Positions 27,023 to 36,376 are shown, counted from the first letter of the stretch. The stretch: DNA of 64,000 nt from Desulfovibrio sp. UCD-KL4C (GCF_006210265.1 NZ_VCNC01000006.1:1-64000), one strand, 5' to 3'. Numbers and translations: made by a program. Notes: a model not told the origin generated them from the sequence alone.

Positions 27023-27560
27023 AAAATTTCTCCCCAGACAGTTAAACGTTGTTTAAAAAAATTATTTAGTTCCGAAGCCTCTTATTTTTTCTTATCGGAC
27101 CTTGTAAATTTAACTTTAGAGGTTGTTTAATATTAAGAAAAATAAATATATGAGAAGTTATGAGCTTAACATCCTGAATAAGTGGTTTGTCTTGATTTCT
27201 TTTAACATATTAGAATTAAATGTATTTTGTGTTTCAATGATTAAATGTTCTAAAATTTATCCTTTATATATGTTAAGTGTTTACCCAGACTGAAAAAAAT
27301 AAAAGGAATGATATACTTGTTAAGTAATTTCATCTTAACATGTGACACATTAATTTGTAAGCATATTTTTTTTTTTTTGCATAATTTTTTTCAGTTTTTT
27401 ATTCCTATGTTAATAAAGTGTGAATTTTCAGTCATTTTGGATATTGAATTCATTTTAGTTGCAATGTAGGTTGCATCTCTCAGGTGTGGATATTTTTTTT
27501 GTTTTTTGATCTGTGAATAAAGGATTCGTTTTAATATGAGGAAGATTAAACCACGCAAAA
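27023..27560. other. Long AT-rich intergenic region upstream of the pilin cluster
   Basis: About 540 bases between the tRNA-Arg terminator and the first pilin-like gene. It contains several poly-T and poly-A runs, including one of 12-13 T near 27368. I find no ORF, no sigma-54 -24/-12 pair and no clear inverted repeat. It should hold the promoter of the pilin operon on the minus strand. Confidence 0.55.
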
Positions 27561-27592
27561 AAAGGCTTACAACATTTAAGTCGTAAGCCTTT
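27561..27592 (-). terminator. tRNA-Arg terminator
   Basis: AAAGGCTTACGAC pairs with GTTGTAAGCCTTT and is followed by a T-run on the minus strand, ten bases after the tRNA 3' end. Confidence 0.9.
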
Positions 27593-27601
27593 GTAATATC
27601 G

Positions 27602-27678
27602 TGGTGCGGCAGGAAAGATTCGAACTCTCGGCCAACGGCTTAGAAGGCCGTTGCTCTATCCAACTGAGCTACTGCCGC
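27602..27678 (-). tRNA. tRNA-Arg (anticodon TCT)
   Basis: A full cloverleaf. The acceptor GCGGCAG pairs with CTGCCGC. The D arm is AGCTCAGTTGGATAGAGC. The anticodon stem CAACGGC/GCCGTTG encloses loop CTTCTAA, giving anticodon TCT. The T arm holds GTTCGAATC. A genomic CCA is present (77 bases). Confidence 0.97.
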
Positions 27679-27741
27679 TCAAGAGAAGATTCTTTTATGT
27701 GAGCTTTTAGATTTGGTCAAGTAAAAAATGAAGGTGATATC

Positions 27742-28959
27742 TTGAAATTTAATAATTTTTTAGAGTTTAGCGATTATTTGGATAAACTGGGCCTTTTTCA
27801 TATGGATTTAAGCCTAGACAGAATGGAAGAATTTGTCAGTAAATTAGGGGTAAAGGGAAGTTTCCCTGTTATCCATGTAGTTGGAACTAATGGAAAAGGT
27901 TCAACCTCAACTTATTTAACAAATATTGCGATGGAGTACGGTTTAAAAGTAGGAAGTTTTACATCTCCGCATTTTGTGACCCCTCGTGAGCGGTTTACTA
28001 TTAATTGTGAGATGCTGTCAGAATATGAATGGTGTCATCTTGCGAACAGGGTAATGGAAATTGGTCCTGACCTCGGGCTGACATATTTTGAACTGCTTAC
28101 CTGCATGGCATTAGTCGCTTTTAAAGAACATGGGGTTGATCTTGCGATAATGGAAGCAGGACTGGGCGGACGCTATGACGCAACCACGACCATTGATCCT
28201 GATATGACGGTATTTACTCCCATCGGCCTTGATCATGAAAAAATACTTGGCGCGACAATTGAGCTTATTGCCGCTGATAAGGCTGATGCAATGCAACGAT
28301 GCGGCATTGCGGTTACATCTATACAAACAGATGAAGCTATGAATGTTCTGCGTTCTCGCGCCGCGCAGCTTGGGGTTAAATTTCATCTTGCCGAGGAAAT
28401 GAGCGTAGTTTCTAATTTATCACCTACGTTAACAGGTGTTCACCAAATGCAGAATGCTCATTTAGCTGCATGCGCATGGACTCTATTTTGTGATAAAAAA
28501 GGTCTGGAGTTTAATGAAATTCACGTTCGAGAAGGAATTAAAAAAGCCTTTATCCCCGGTAGATTGCAGATTGCCAAGGCTGATAGAACTTATATTTTGG
28601 ATGGTGCGCATAATTTCCATGCATTTAAAGCTCTTGAGCATGAATTAAAAAGATCGAAAATTGTGCTCGATGCGATTGTGTTTTCCTGCATGAAAGATAA
28701 GAATATAGCTCCTGTGAAAGACATCTTATTAGGATTGACCGAAGGACCGATCATCGCTTGCGGTATTCCGGAAAATGAAAGAGCCTGTTTACCTGAAGAG
28801 TTTACAGAGCGGCTGGGGCCGACGGTGATAACAGCAAAGTCTTTTGATGAAGCGTTATCTTTGCTGTCTTCCGGTGACGGCATGGTACTAATATGCGGTT
28901 CCTTGTATTTGCTCTCAGCTTTTTATACAAAGTATCCGGGTTTTTTAATAAAGCAGTAA
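27742..28959 (+). CDS. folC: Folylpolyglutamate synthase / dihydrofolate synthase (FolC)
   Basis: A 405-aa Mur-ligase-family enzyme that adds glutamate to folates and/or converts dihydropteroate to dihydrofolate. The P-loop VVGTNGKGSTSTYL lies near residue 47, the Omega-loop SFTSPHFVTPRERF follows, and the family signature MEAGLGGRYDATT is present. PGRLQIA and ILDGAHNFHAF are typical of the central and C-terminal domains. The start is TTG at 27742 with AAGGTG upstream. It is the first gene of the run folC-selA-M18-selB. Membership in a selenium operon is positional and no functional link is known. Confidence 0.92.
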   Translation: MKFNNFLEFSDYLDKLGLFHMDLSLDRMEEFVSKLGVKGSFPVIHVVGTNGKGSTSTYLTNIAMEYGLKVGSFTSPHFVTPRERFTINCEMLSEYEWCHLANRVMEIGPDLGLTYFELLTCMALVAFKEHGVDLAIMEAGLGGRYDATTTIDPDMTVFTPIGLDHEKILGATIELIAADKADAMQRCGIAVTSIQTDEAMNVLRSRAAQLGVKFHLAEEMSVVSNLSPTLTGVHQMQNAHLAACAWTLFCDKKGLEFNEIHVREGIKKAFIPGRLQIAKADRTYILDGAHNFHAFKALEHELKRSKIVLDAIVFSCMKDKNIAPVKDILLGLTEGPIIACGIPENERACLPEEFTERLGPTVITAKSFDEALSLLSSGDGMVLICGSLYLLSAFYTKYPGFLIKQ

Positions 28960-28999
28960 TGTACGTCGCTTTGGCTACCAAAGATTTTAGGAGTAATAA

Positions 29000-30406
29000 T
29001 TGTCTAATCTTTTTAAATTGTTACCGTCAGTGGACTTGGTACTTACCAGATTGGAGCAGGAAGGGGAACTGAGCGGGGTACCCCGTACTCTTGTTAGAGA
29101 TCTGGTTAACGGATTTATTGATGTGTGCCGCGAAGAAATAAAATCAGGAATTATTACAGCTGAGGATCAACTTTCGCTTGATGTCTTTTTTCCACGTTTA
29201 GTCTGTTATGTTCGCGTTGGCGTGCGTCCTCATTTTCGTAGAGTGTTGAACGGTACCGGCGTGGTTGTTCATACTAATCTCGGCCGTTCGATACTTGCAG
29301 ATTCTGCTGTGAAAGCTGTTACAGAAGCTTGCGGAGCGTATTCAAATCTTGAATTCGATCTAAAAACAGGTGAACGGGGCAGTCGTTACAGCCATGTAGA
29401 AAAGCTTATCTGCGATATTACCGGCGCAGAATCAGCACTGGTTGTGAACAATAATGCTTCGGCAGTTCTTATTACTTTAGAAACTCTTGCCGCGGGCCGT
29501 GAGGCTGTTGTTTCACGCGGTCAGCTGGTTGAAATTGGGGGGTCATTTCGTATTCCTGATGTGATGCTCAAAAGCGGAGCTATTTTGCACGAAGTGGGTG
29601 CTACCAATAGAACTCACCTGCGTGATTACGAAAGTGCTATCAATGAAGATACCGCTCTGCTTATGAAAGTACATACCTCAAACTTCAGAGTAATCGGCTT
29701 TACTAAGGAAGTTTCCGGTGGTGAGCTGGTAGAACTGGGTACTAAGCACGAACTGCCTGTTTATGAAGATCTCGGTAGCGGTAATCTGACAAATTTTGCA
29801 GGTTTAGGCTTGATGCGTGAACCGACCGTTCAGGAAGTAGTTTCCGAAGGCGTTGATGTTGTTTCCTTCTCCGGTGATAAAGTCCTTGGCGGTCCGCAGG
29901 CCGGAATCATTGTCGGTAAAAAGAAATATATTGATATGATTAAAAAAAATCCGCTGAACAGAGTGGTTAGAATTGATAAAATGACTTTGGCTGCACTGGA
30001 AGCTACATTGCGGCTTTATTTGGACCCAGAAACAGCGGCGCTAGAAGTCCCCACCATACGCATGATTATGGAAAAGCTGGAATCTCTTAAGCATAGAGCG
30101 CAGTCTCTCTCCCGTGTTTTAGATAGTCTTTTGGGCGAGAGCGTTACTATTGATGTTCGGGAAGGTGTTTCCAGAGTCGGAGGCGGTGCATTTCCTGAGC
30201 AGGATTTAAAAACTTTTCTGGTAACGGTAGTTCCGCAGGGCGATATGTCTGTGTCGGAACTTAAAGAACGATTGCTTTCATCAGAACCTCCGCTTGTAGG
30301 GCGCATTGAAGATGAAACCTTTTGTCTTGATCCAAGGACTCTTACACAAATTGAATATCATATGGCGGCCAAGTCTATTGCACAGGCCATTAACCTCGAT
30401 AAATAA
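29000..30406 (+). CDS. selA: L-seryl-tRNA(Sec) selenium transferase (SelA)
   Basis: A 468-aa PLP enzyme that converts Ser-tRNA(Sec) to Sec-tRNA(Sec) with selenophosphate. The family N-terminus (LLPSVDLVL) and the segment LNGTGVVVHTNLGRS are clear. The PLP lysine is Lys294 in SFSGDKVLGGPQAG, corresponding to Lys295 of E. coli SelA. The length agrees with the family (463 aa). The start is TTG with AGGAG 9 bases upstream. It is 40 bases from folC and 11 bases before the M18 gene. It supports the selenoprotein FdhF at 9667-11754. Confidence 0.97.
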   Translation: MSNLFKLLPSVDLVLTRLEQEGELSGVPRTLVRDLVNGFIDVCREEIKSGIITAEDQLSLDVFFPRLVCYVRVGVRPHFRRVLNGTGVVVHTNLGRSILADSAVKAVTEACGAYSNLEFDLKTGERGSRYSHVEKLICDITGAESALVVNNNASAVLITLETLAAGREAVVSRGQLVEIGGSFRIPDVMLKSGAILHEVGATNRTHLRDYESAINEDTALLMKVHTSNFRVIGFTKEVSGGELVELGTKHELPVYEDLGSGNLTNFAGLGLMREPTVQEVVSEGVDVVSFSGDKVLGGPQAGIIVGKKKYIDMIKKNPLNRVVRIDKMTLAALEATLRLYLDPETAALEVPTIRMIMEKLESLKHRAQSLSRVLDSLLGESVTIDVREGVSRVGGGAFPEQDLKTFLVTVVPQGDMSVSELKERLLSSEPPLVGRIEDETFCLDPRTLTQIEYHMAAKSIAQAINLDK

Positions 30407-30417
30407 AAGGATTAGAT

Positions 30418-31806
30418 ATGAACAAATTGCTTGAACATAAAACTAAAAGTTGCTGGGAATTATACCAGGATGAAGAACATCAGCAGGGCATGGATGATCT
30501 TGCGGCGCGTTACATTGATTTCCTCAGCCGTTGTAAAACAGAGCGTGAAACTGTCAAATATGTAGAAGAAGTTCTGCTTGAAGCCGGATTTGATGATTAC
30601 ATCGGTTCCGATAGTTGCTTTCGTTCATTTAAAGGTAAGGCCATCTTTATTGCCCGCAAAGGTAAAAAGACTCTTTCCAATGGATTCAGGCTGGTCGGTG
30701 CTCACGCAGATACTCCACGCCTTGATCTGAAACAGCATCCTCTTTATGACGACCTCGGTCTCGGCATGGCTAAAACCCATTATTACGGCGGAATTAGAAA
30801 GTATCAATGGCTTGCACGCCCGCTAGCTCTGCACGGATTAGTTGTAAAAACTAATGGTGAAAAAATTAATATCGTAATCGGTGAAGATCCAAGCGATCCA
30901 GTCCTTACTATTTTAGATCTTCTGCCTCATCTTGCTTACAAGCAGGTTGAAAAAAAGGTCACTGATGCATTTGAAGCAGAAAAATTAAATATCCTTATGG
31001 GACATTCTCTTTCTTTCACTAAAGAAGAAGGTGACGACACCACTGAAACTTTTACTCCATCCGTTAAACGCAAAATTCTTGAAATATTGAACGAAAAGTA
31101 TGGCATTATCGAAGCGGATCTCTTCAGCTCTGAAATGCACATCGTACCTGCCGGACCTGCCCGCTACGTGGGACTAGATAAGTCTATGGTAGGTGGATAC
31201 GGACAGGATGACCGTTCTTGCGTATTTTTAGCTCTTGAAGCATTTCTTGCTGAACCTGAGCCGGAACATGCACAGGTTGTGTTGTTCTATGATAAAGAAG
31301 AAATCGGTTCCGAAGGTTCAACCGGAGCTAAATCCCTTTTCTTTGAATATTGCATGGAAGATCTCATTGAAGCTTGGGAACCTGGTATGAAGCTCTCCCG
31401 CATTATGATGGCGGGTAAAGCTCTTTCAACAGACGTACATGCCGCCATTGATCCTGACTATCAGGATGTACATGAAAAACTTAATTCAGCTTACCTCGGT
31501 TATGGACCGTGTTTCTGCAAATTTACCGGACACAGAGGAAAGGTCGGAGCAAATGATGCTCATGCCGAATATGTGGGCTGGTTGCGTAATATTCTTGGCG
31601 AAGCAGAAGTCCCATGGCAGATGGCTGAACTAGGTAAGGTCGACATCGGCGGTGGCGGAACTGTTGCTAAGTTCTTAGCTGTTTACGGAATGGATGTTAT
31701 TGATTTCGGGCCTCCGGTTCTCTCTATGCACAGCCCTTTTGAGCTGACAAGTAAAGTTGACCTTTATGCTACCAAGCTGGCTTTCAGTACTTTTTTAAGG
31801 AGCTAA
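30418..31806 (+). CDS. M18-family aminopeptidase
   Basis: A 462-aa cytosolic zinc aminopeptidase. Metal-site segments of M18 are visible: VGAHADTPRLDLK, YGQDDRSCVFLALEAF, DKEEIGSEGSTGAKS, STDVHAAIDPDY and SMHSPFELTSKVD. This class removes N-terminal residues from peptides, often acidic or hydrophobic ones, and forms large oligomers. AAAGGATTAG precedes the ATG. It is wedged between selA and selB, with selB starting one base after its stop. The position suggests cotranscription only; no selenium role is known. Confidence 0.93.
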   Translation: MNKLLEHKTKSCWELYQDEEHQQGMDDLAARYIDFLSRCKTERETVKYVEEVLLEAGFDDYIGSDSCFRSFKGKAIFIARKGKKTLSNGFRLVGAHADTPRLDLKQHPLYDDLGLGMAKTHYYGGIRKYQWLARPLALHGLVVKTNGEKINIVIGEDPSDPVLTILDLLPHLAYKQVEKKVTDAFEAEKLNILMGHSLSFTKEEGDDTTETFTPSVKRKILEILNEKYGIIEADLFSSEMHIVPAGPARYVGLDKSMVGGYGQDDRSCVFLALEAFLAEPEPEHAQVVLFYDKEEIGSEGSTGAKSLFFEYCMEDLIEAWEPGMKLSRIMMAGKALSTDVHAAIDPDYQDVHEKLNSAYLGYGPCFCKFTGHRGKVGANDAHAEYVGWLRNILGEAEVPWQMAELGKVDIGGGGTVAKFLAVYGMDVIDFGPPVLSMHSPFELTSKVDLYATKLAFSTFLRS

Positions 31807-31807
31807 A

Positions 31808-33715
31808 ATGCCTGTAGTTATGGGGACAGCTGGCCATATTGATCACGGTAAGACCAGCTTGATTAAGGCTCTTACCGGAACAGATTGTGACAGACTCGCT
31901 GAAGAGAAAAAGCGTGGCATCACCATAGAACTCGGTTTTGCAAGTCTTGATCTTGGCGGTGATCGTCAACTCAGTATTATTGATGTTCCCGGTCATGAGA
32001 AGTTTGTTAAAAATATGGTTGCCGGAGCGGCAGGCATTGATTTTGTTCTGTTGGTAATAGCTGCGGATGAAGGGGTAATGCCTCAGACCCGTGAGCATTT
32101 GGAAATATGCACTCTGCTTGGCATTGAGCGTGGCTTTGTGGTGCTGACCAAAGTTGATATGGTTGATGAAGAGTGGCTTGAACTTGTTAAAGAAGACGTT
32201 CGTGAATTTCTGGCCCCCAGCTTTTTAGCTGAGGGGCCGATTTACGGAGTTTCATCTCATACCGGACAAGGGCTTGATGAACTTAAAATCGCGCTTGCGG
32301 ATTTTATGGACAACTTTGCCTCTAAAAGAAGAACCGACCTTGCTAGGCTTCCTATAGATCGAGTTTTTACAATGAAAGGGCACGGCACTGTAGTGACAGG
32401 CACGCTCATTTCCGGTCAACTTTCAGTGGGGGATGATATAATTATCTATCCTGCCATGACCGAAACGAAAGTTCGCAGTTTACAATCGCATGGCGGAAGC
32501 GTTGAAAAAGCTCCTGCCGGACGTAGAACTGCGGTTAACCTGCATGGCGTAGAAGTCGATGACATTGAACGCGGTGAAGTGCTGGGCAGGCCGAACACGC
32601 TTTTTCCGTCAACAGTATGGGATGTTGAGATTACCTGCCTTCCGTCTTCACCTAGATCACTTAAGCATCGTAAAGAAGTTCATTTTCACCACGGTTCAAA
32701 AGAAACTATGGCGAAAGTTTATTTTATGGACCGAGAAAAACTTTCCAAAGGTGAACGGGCAGTCTGCCAGATTCGTTTTGATCAGCCCATGACCGGAGTT
32801 TATGGCGATAGAATCGTAATTCGCTCATTCTCTCCGCTGAGGACCATTGCAGGGGGAAGTATTATAAATCCTCTTGGAAGGAAGGTTAAACGGTTCTCAG
32901 GTGATGTTAAGCGCTTAGAATCACTGATTGAGGCTGCTCCAGAAGATTTGATTCTCACTCAACTTGAACTTGCGGGTGACGCAGGACTTAATTTTCAAGA
33001 ACTTTCCATTATGACCGATGTGGCATCCAAGCCCCTTGAAAAGATGTTGCAGTCATTAGGCGGTCAGCAGAAAATATTCCTGTTCGATAAAGAAGAACGC
33101 AGTTTTATTTTCGGTGGTCATTATGAAAACCTTGTAAGCGGTTTCATAAAATATCTCGAAGATTTTCATAAAAAAGAACCCATGAAAGCTGGAGTCTCCA
33201 AAAGCGAAATCAGCTCAGCATGGGGCAAGAAGCTATCTGCCAAGCTTTTCCATTCCATAGTTGAAAGGTTGACTAAAAAGGAAGAAATCATTGTAGCTCA
33301 GGATATTATTCATTTGCCCGGGCATAAAGTTTCAATGGCATCCGACCAGCAGAAATTGCGCGGTATCCTACTTGATGCTTATGAAAAGGGCGGACTGACT
33401 CCTGCCAACGTTAAAGATATTCTTGAACCGCTTGATCTGATATTTAAAGAGGCCGCGCCTGTATTTAAACTTTTACAGGATGAAGGGCTGATCGTCAGAA
33501 TAAATGACAGTTTATATTTTGCTACGTCCGCAATTGAAAAACTTAAAGCAATTCTTGAGGGTTACTTCGCAAACAATTTAGAAATGGGGCCGCCCGATTT
33601 TAAAGAGCTTACGAATCTCTCCAGAAAATTTGCCATCCCGCTGCTTGAGTTTATGGATAAAGAAAAGTTCACCATGCGGGTGGGGGATAAGCGCAGGCTT
33701 AGAAAGCAGGTGTAG
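31808..33715 (+). CDS. selB: Selenocysteine-specific elongation factor SelB
   Basis: A 635-aa translational GTPase that delivers Sec-tRNA(Sec) at UGA codons marked by a SECIS. The G domain has GHIDHGKT (9-16), DVPGHEKF and TKVDM. EF-Tu-like domains II and III follow. The C-terminal half forms winged-helix repeats that bind the SECIS, ending near FAIPLLEFMDKEKFTMRVGDKRRLRK. AAGGAG overlaps the end of the M18 gene. The factor fits the GGUCU-loop hairpin found in fdhF. Confidence 0.97.
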   Translation: MPVVMGTAGHIDHGKTSLIKALTGTDCDRLAEEKKRGITIELGFASLDLGGDRQLSIIDVPGHEKFVKNMVAGAAGIDFVLLVIAADEGVMPQTREHLEICTLLGIERGFVVLTKVDMVDEEWLELVKEDVREFLAPSFLAEGPIYGVSSHTGQGLDELKIALADFMDNFASKRRTDLARLPIDRVFTMKGHGTVVTGTLISGQLSVGDDIIIYPAMTETKVRSLQSHGGSVEKAPAGRRTAVNLHGVEVDDIERGEVLGRPNTLFPSTVWDVEITCLPSSPRSLKHRKEVHFHHGSKETMAKVYFMDREKLSKGERAVCQIRFDQPMTGVYGDRIVIRSFSPLRTIAGGSIINPLGRKVKRFSGDVKRLESLIEAAPEDLILTQLELAGDAGLNFQELSIMTDVASKPLEKMLQSLGGQQKIFLFDKEERSFIFGGHYENLVSGFIKYLEDFHKKEPMKAGVSKSEISSAWGKKLSAKLFHSIVERLTKKEEIIVAQDIIHLPGHKVSMASDQQKLRGILLDAYEKGGLTPANVKDILEPLDLIFKEAAPVFKLLQDEGLIVRINDSLYFATSAIEKLKAILEGYFANNLEMGPPDFKELTNLSRKFAIPLLEFMDKEKFTMRVGDKRRLRKQV

Positions 33716-33757
33716 TTTCAGTCTATGCTGTTTGTGAATTGTTATACGGTTAATATG

Positions 33758-33787
33758 ATCGGAATCAAGTTTAAACTTGGTTCCGAT
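33758..33787 (+). terminator. folC-selA-M18-selB operon terminator
   Basis: A 13-bp stem starting ATCGGAATCAAGT, with one G-T pair, is followed by seven T. It lies 42 bases after the selB stop. Confidence 0.88.
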
Positions 33788-33887
33788 TTTTTTGTGGTTT
33801 GGTGCGGTTTTCGTTCTGGATTAGTCTATGTCTAATAGTGTATGAACCTTTAATCTTAAGAATAATAATTTAGGCAGGGGTTTATAT

Positions 33888-35679
33888 ATGGGGTGTTGTA
33901 TAGGGGCGAAGCATAACAATTGGTGTGCTGATTATGATGTCGTTTATGTTGATGGGGACGGGAAAGAATATTGTATTTTTCATGCTCCGGCTAATTGTAA
34001 GTTTGTAGAGAAGTATGTTGAGGGCGTTGGGGAAAAGCCTGAATTAATATCTGGTGAAGAATTTAATGAGTTGGTTTTTGCTCGGATTCAGGGGGTTATT
34101 GATGCTGGGGAGGATGAGGAGCGGGATAAGTGGGATTGGGTAAATTGGAATCCCCGTTGTAATTTTGCGGGGACAATTTTCTTTGCAGATATTTCATTTA
34201 TTGAATTTAATGGAGAAGAAGGTAAATATTTACCATCGATAAATTTTCTTTCTAGCCAGTTCCGTGGTTATGCCTATTTTGATTCTAGTCAGTTCCGTGG
34301 TTATGCCTCTTTTTCTTCTAGCCAGTTCCGTGGTTCAGCCTCTTTTTATTCTAGCCAGTTCCGTGGTTCTGCCTATTTTTATTCTAGCCAGTTCCGTGGT
34401 TCAGCCTCTTTTTCTTCTAGCCAGTTCCGTGGTTCTGCCGGTTTTGATTCTAGCCAGTTCCGTGGTTATGCCTATTTTGATTCTAGCCAGTTCCGTGGTG
34501 ATGCCTATTTTTATTCTAGCCAGTTCCGTGGTTCAGCCTCTTTTTATTCTAGCCAGTTCCGTGGTTCTGCCTCTTTTCTTTCTAGCCAGTTCCGGGGGGG
34601 GGGGAGATTTTGGTGATTCAGAATCACGTAAGCAGATTAAATTTAATGATTCAATCTTTCATAACATGTCATTTGATAATATGGAATTTAAAGGTCCTGC
34701 GTATTTTGATAATGTCACATTTGAAGAAACTGTTTCGTTTGTTCGATCAATTTTTCATGATTATTCAAATTTTGAAAAAGCAAAATTTTTAAAAGAAGCA
34801 ATATTCAAACATGCTTTGTTTAAAGAGTGGACATATTTTAGAAATGTTTCTTTTAACGGTAAAACATCATTTGCCGGAACAATTTCTAAAGAGAAGATTT
34901 TAATTGAAGCTACTAATCTTTCAAATATGTTTTTTGCTGAGACTAATATTGAATCATTTAAATTTTTAGAATGTGAATGGGACAAAGGCGAAGATGGCAT
35001 TAATTTAGTTTATGATGAAGTTAAGCAGGATGAATTAGAAACTAAAAATTCAACTCTTGAAGAAATTTATCGCCGCCTGAAAAAAGTCGCCCGTGAGAAC
35101 GCGGATGAAGAACAAACTTCTGCTTGGCATTATAAAGAAAAGGAAATGAAAAAAAGAGAAGCGGATTCTGCCTTCTTTTTCCCTGCAATCATAACAACAT
35201 TCCTCACATTTATAGCCTTCTTAATTTGTTGCGGGTTGCTGGAGAGCACTGCTCCTTTATTTCCTTTAATTGTCCTAATTCCTACAGCATTAGCTATTCC
35301 GTGTTTTCTTATTCAAAATCAAAATAAAAAATTCAAGCTTAAGTATAAATATGTTCCGAAAAGCAAAAACTGGTTCTCAAAAATTTATCTCAATATTTAT
35401 TACTGGATCAGCGGATACGGTGAGAACCCTCTTCGTGCCGGAGTTCTTTTCGTTGTGCTTGTTTCACTACCATTTATGATTAATTTTTTTACAGGTTTTA
35501 AAGATGGAGCGGATTGGGTTAAACATGCAATGTGGTACATGCCTTTGCTTAAAGTAAACTTTCCTAAAAGTGCTAGTTTTGAAGGATTGCAGTATTTCTG
35601 GAAAGGAGTATCCGTCTCGCTCATCACCATCCAAGCCGCCTTATTCGCTTTCGCCCTGCGAAATAAACTTCGCCGCTAA
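33888..35679 (+). CDS. Pentapeptide-repeat membrane protein, out of frame at a G11 tract (probably phase-variable)
   Basis: As read, translation from the ATG at 33888 (AGGGG upstream) stops at 34616, ending FRGGGRFW. With 10 instead of 11 G in the tract 34594-34604, the frame joins the downstream one to give 596 aa. Domains: about 120 N-terminal residues with three cysteines early (MGCC, YC), ten 11-residue repeats (FRGSASFYSSQ type, Pentapeptide_3-like beta-helix), further degenerate pentapeptides (FDNVTFEETVSF), then four hydrophobic segments near the C-terminus (AIITTFLTFIAFLICCGLL, then others). It ends FALRNKLRR, in a layout like small ion-channel modules. Function unknown. A homopolymer sequencing error is the main alternative to a true OFF state. 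Confidence 0.75.
34257..34586 (+). repeat. Ten tandem 33-bp repeats
   Basis: Each unit begins CAGTTCCGTGG and encodes an 11-residue pentapeptide-type repeat. An eleventh, partial unit runs into the G tract. The units are contiguous with no spacers, so this is a coding array and not CRISPR. Confidence 0.95.
34594..34604 (+). repeat. Homopolymeric G tract (11 G)
   Basis: A run of 11 G within a coding sequence of an AT-rich genome. Its length sets the frame of the downstream half of the gene: 10 or 13 G would be ON, 11 OFF. Confidence 0.9.
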
Positions 35680-35732
35680 AGTAAAAACTCCGTCTCAATT
35701 CAACTTCACGTATTCATAAAAAAAAGATAAAA

Positions 35733-35769
35733 CCCCCTCCGTTAGCAAATTTAGTATTAGCGGAGGGGG
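35733..35769. other. GC-rich hairpin between the repeat-protein gene and perR
   Basis: CCCCCTCCG pairs with CGGAGGGGG around a 19-base loop. On the plus strand no T-run follows; on the minus strand a T-rich stretch does. It could still end the upstream transcript. Role uncertain. Confidence 0.45.
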
Positions 35770-35809
35770 GGTGCTCTAATATAAAGTTTGACCAAATAGT
35801 GTTTATAGA

Positions 35810-35821
35810 TAATAATTATTA
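35810..35821. promoter_or_regulatory. Candidate PerR/Fur box upstream of perR
   Basis: The palindrome TAATAATTATTA lies 22 bases before the perR-like ATG and resembles the PerR box core ATAATNATTAT. It suggests autoregulation. AT-richness makes a chance match possible. Confidence 0.45.
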
Positions 35822-35843
35822 ATAACCTAAACAGGGCTGAAAG

Positions 35844-36275
35844 ATGAATACTGATAGACGACTAAACGACATTCTTGACAATCTACGTAACCGTGGCAAC
35901 AGGCTGACTCCTCAGCGTGTTGCTATTATTAAGGCTATTGTGGAAACCGAAAGTCATCCTCCGGTCGAGCAGATTCATTCTGAAATTAAGAGAAATTTTC
36001 CAACTACGTCTCTTGCAACTGTCTATAAAACCATAAAATTACTGAAAGAATCAGGTGAAATACTTGAGCTTGAATTTGGTGATGATGGCAGTAGATATGA
36101 TGGACGCAAGCCTTACTCCCATCCTCACATGATTTGTTCCAAGTGCGGATCAATTACAGATCTCGAAATCGATAACTTCGATTCTTACGTCAGTCAGATG
36201 GCACAAAGTTCAGACTTTCAGGTCGAAACTCATCGATTTGATATTTTCGGAATTTGTTCAAACTGTAAAAAATAA
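35844..36275 (+). CDS. perR: Fur-family peroxide-type regulator (PerR-like)
   Basis: A 143-aa Fur-family repressor. The winged helix has RLTPQRVAIIKAIVE and TSLATVYKTIKLLKE. The dimerisation domain carries HPHMICSKCG and the C-terminal pair CSNCK, giving two CxxC motifs for structural zinc. The regulatory site residues fit PerR-type sensing (HRFDIF), but the distinguishing residue cannot be settled by eye. It lies 101 bases upstream of katA, with a palindrome overlapping the katA promoter. Peroxide-dependent derepression of katA is the natural reading. Fur proper is less likely given the catalase neighbour. Confidence 0.85.
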   Translation: MNTDRRLNDILDNLRNRGNRLTPQRVAIIKAIVETESHPPVEQIHSEIKRNFPTTSLATVYKTIKLLKESGEILELEFGDDGSRYDGRKPYSHPHMICSKCGSITDLEIDNFDSYVSQMAQSSDFQVETHRFDIFGICSNCKK

Positions 36276-36321
36276 GTTTTTTTAATTTTTTAAAAATCTA
36301 ATTGACTTTAACCGTTATTAT

Positions 36322-36338
36322 TGGATAATCATTATCCA
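36322..36338 (+). promoter_or_regulatory. PerR-type operator overlapping the katA promoter
   Basis: A perfect palindrome, GGATAAT-C-ATTATCC with flanking T/A, overlaps the -10 region. The TTGACT at 36303-36308 is a good -35, 15 bases before GATAAT. It lies 38 bases before the katA ATG. Binding by the adjacent PerR-like protein would block RNA polymerase. Confidence 0.75.
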
Positions 36339-36376
36339 TAAGTATTAGTTCTTAATAAAATAACAAGGAGTAAGTC

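Noticed and set aside
27361-27385. Long poly-T run near 27368 as a phase-variation tract
   Set aside because: It is far from the pilin start, in an AT-rich gap, and outside any coding region or visible promoter spacer.
34257-34586. 33-bp repeats as a CRISPR array
   Set aside because: Units are contiguous with no spacers and in frame, and encode a pentapeptide-type protein.
34264-34600. Hydrophobic repeat ORF (SSVVMPILIL-type) in another frame of the 33-bp array
   Set aside because: It is the frame shift of the FRG-type repeats. Only the part after the G tract is a genuine continuation of the protein.
35733-35769. GC-rich hairpin as a clear intrinsic terminator
   Set aside because: The plus-strand side has no U-run; it is kept only as a low-confidence hairpin.
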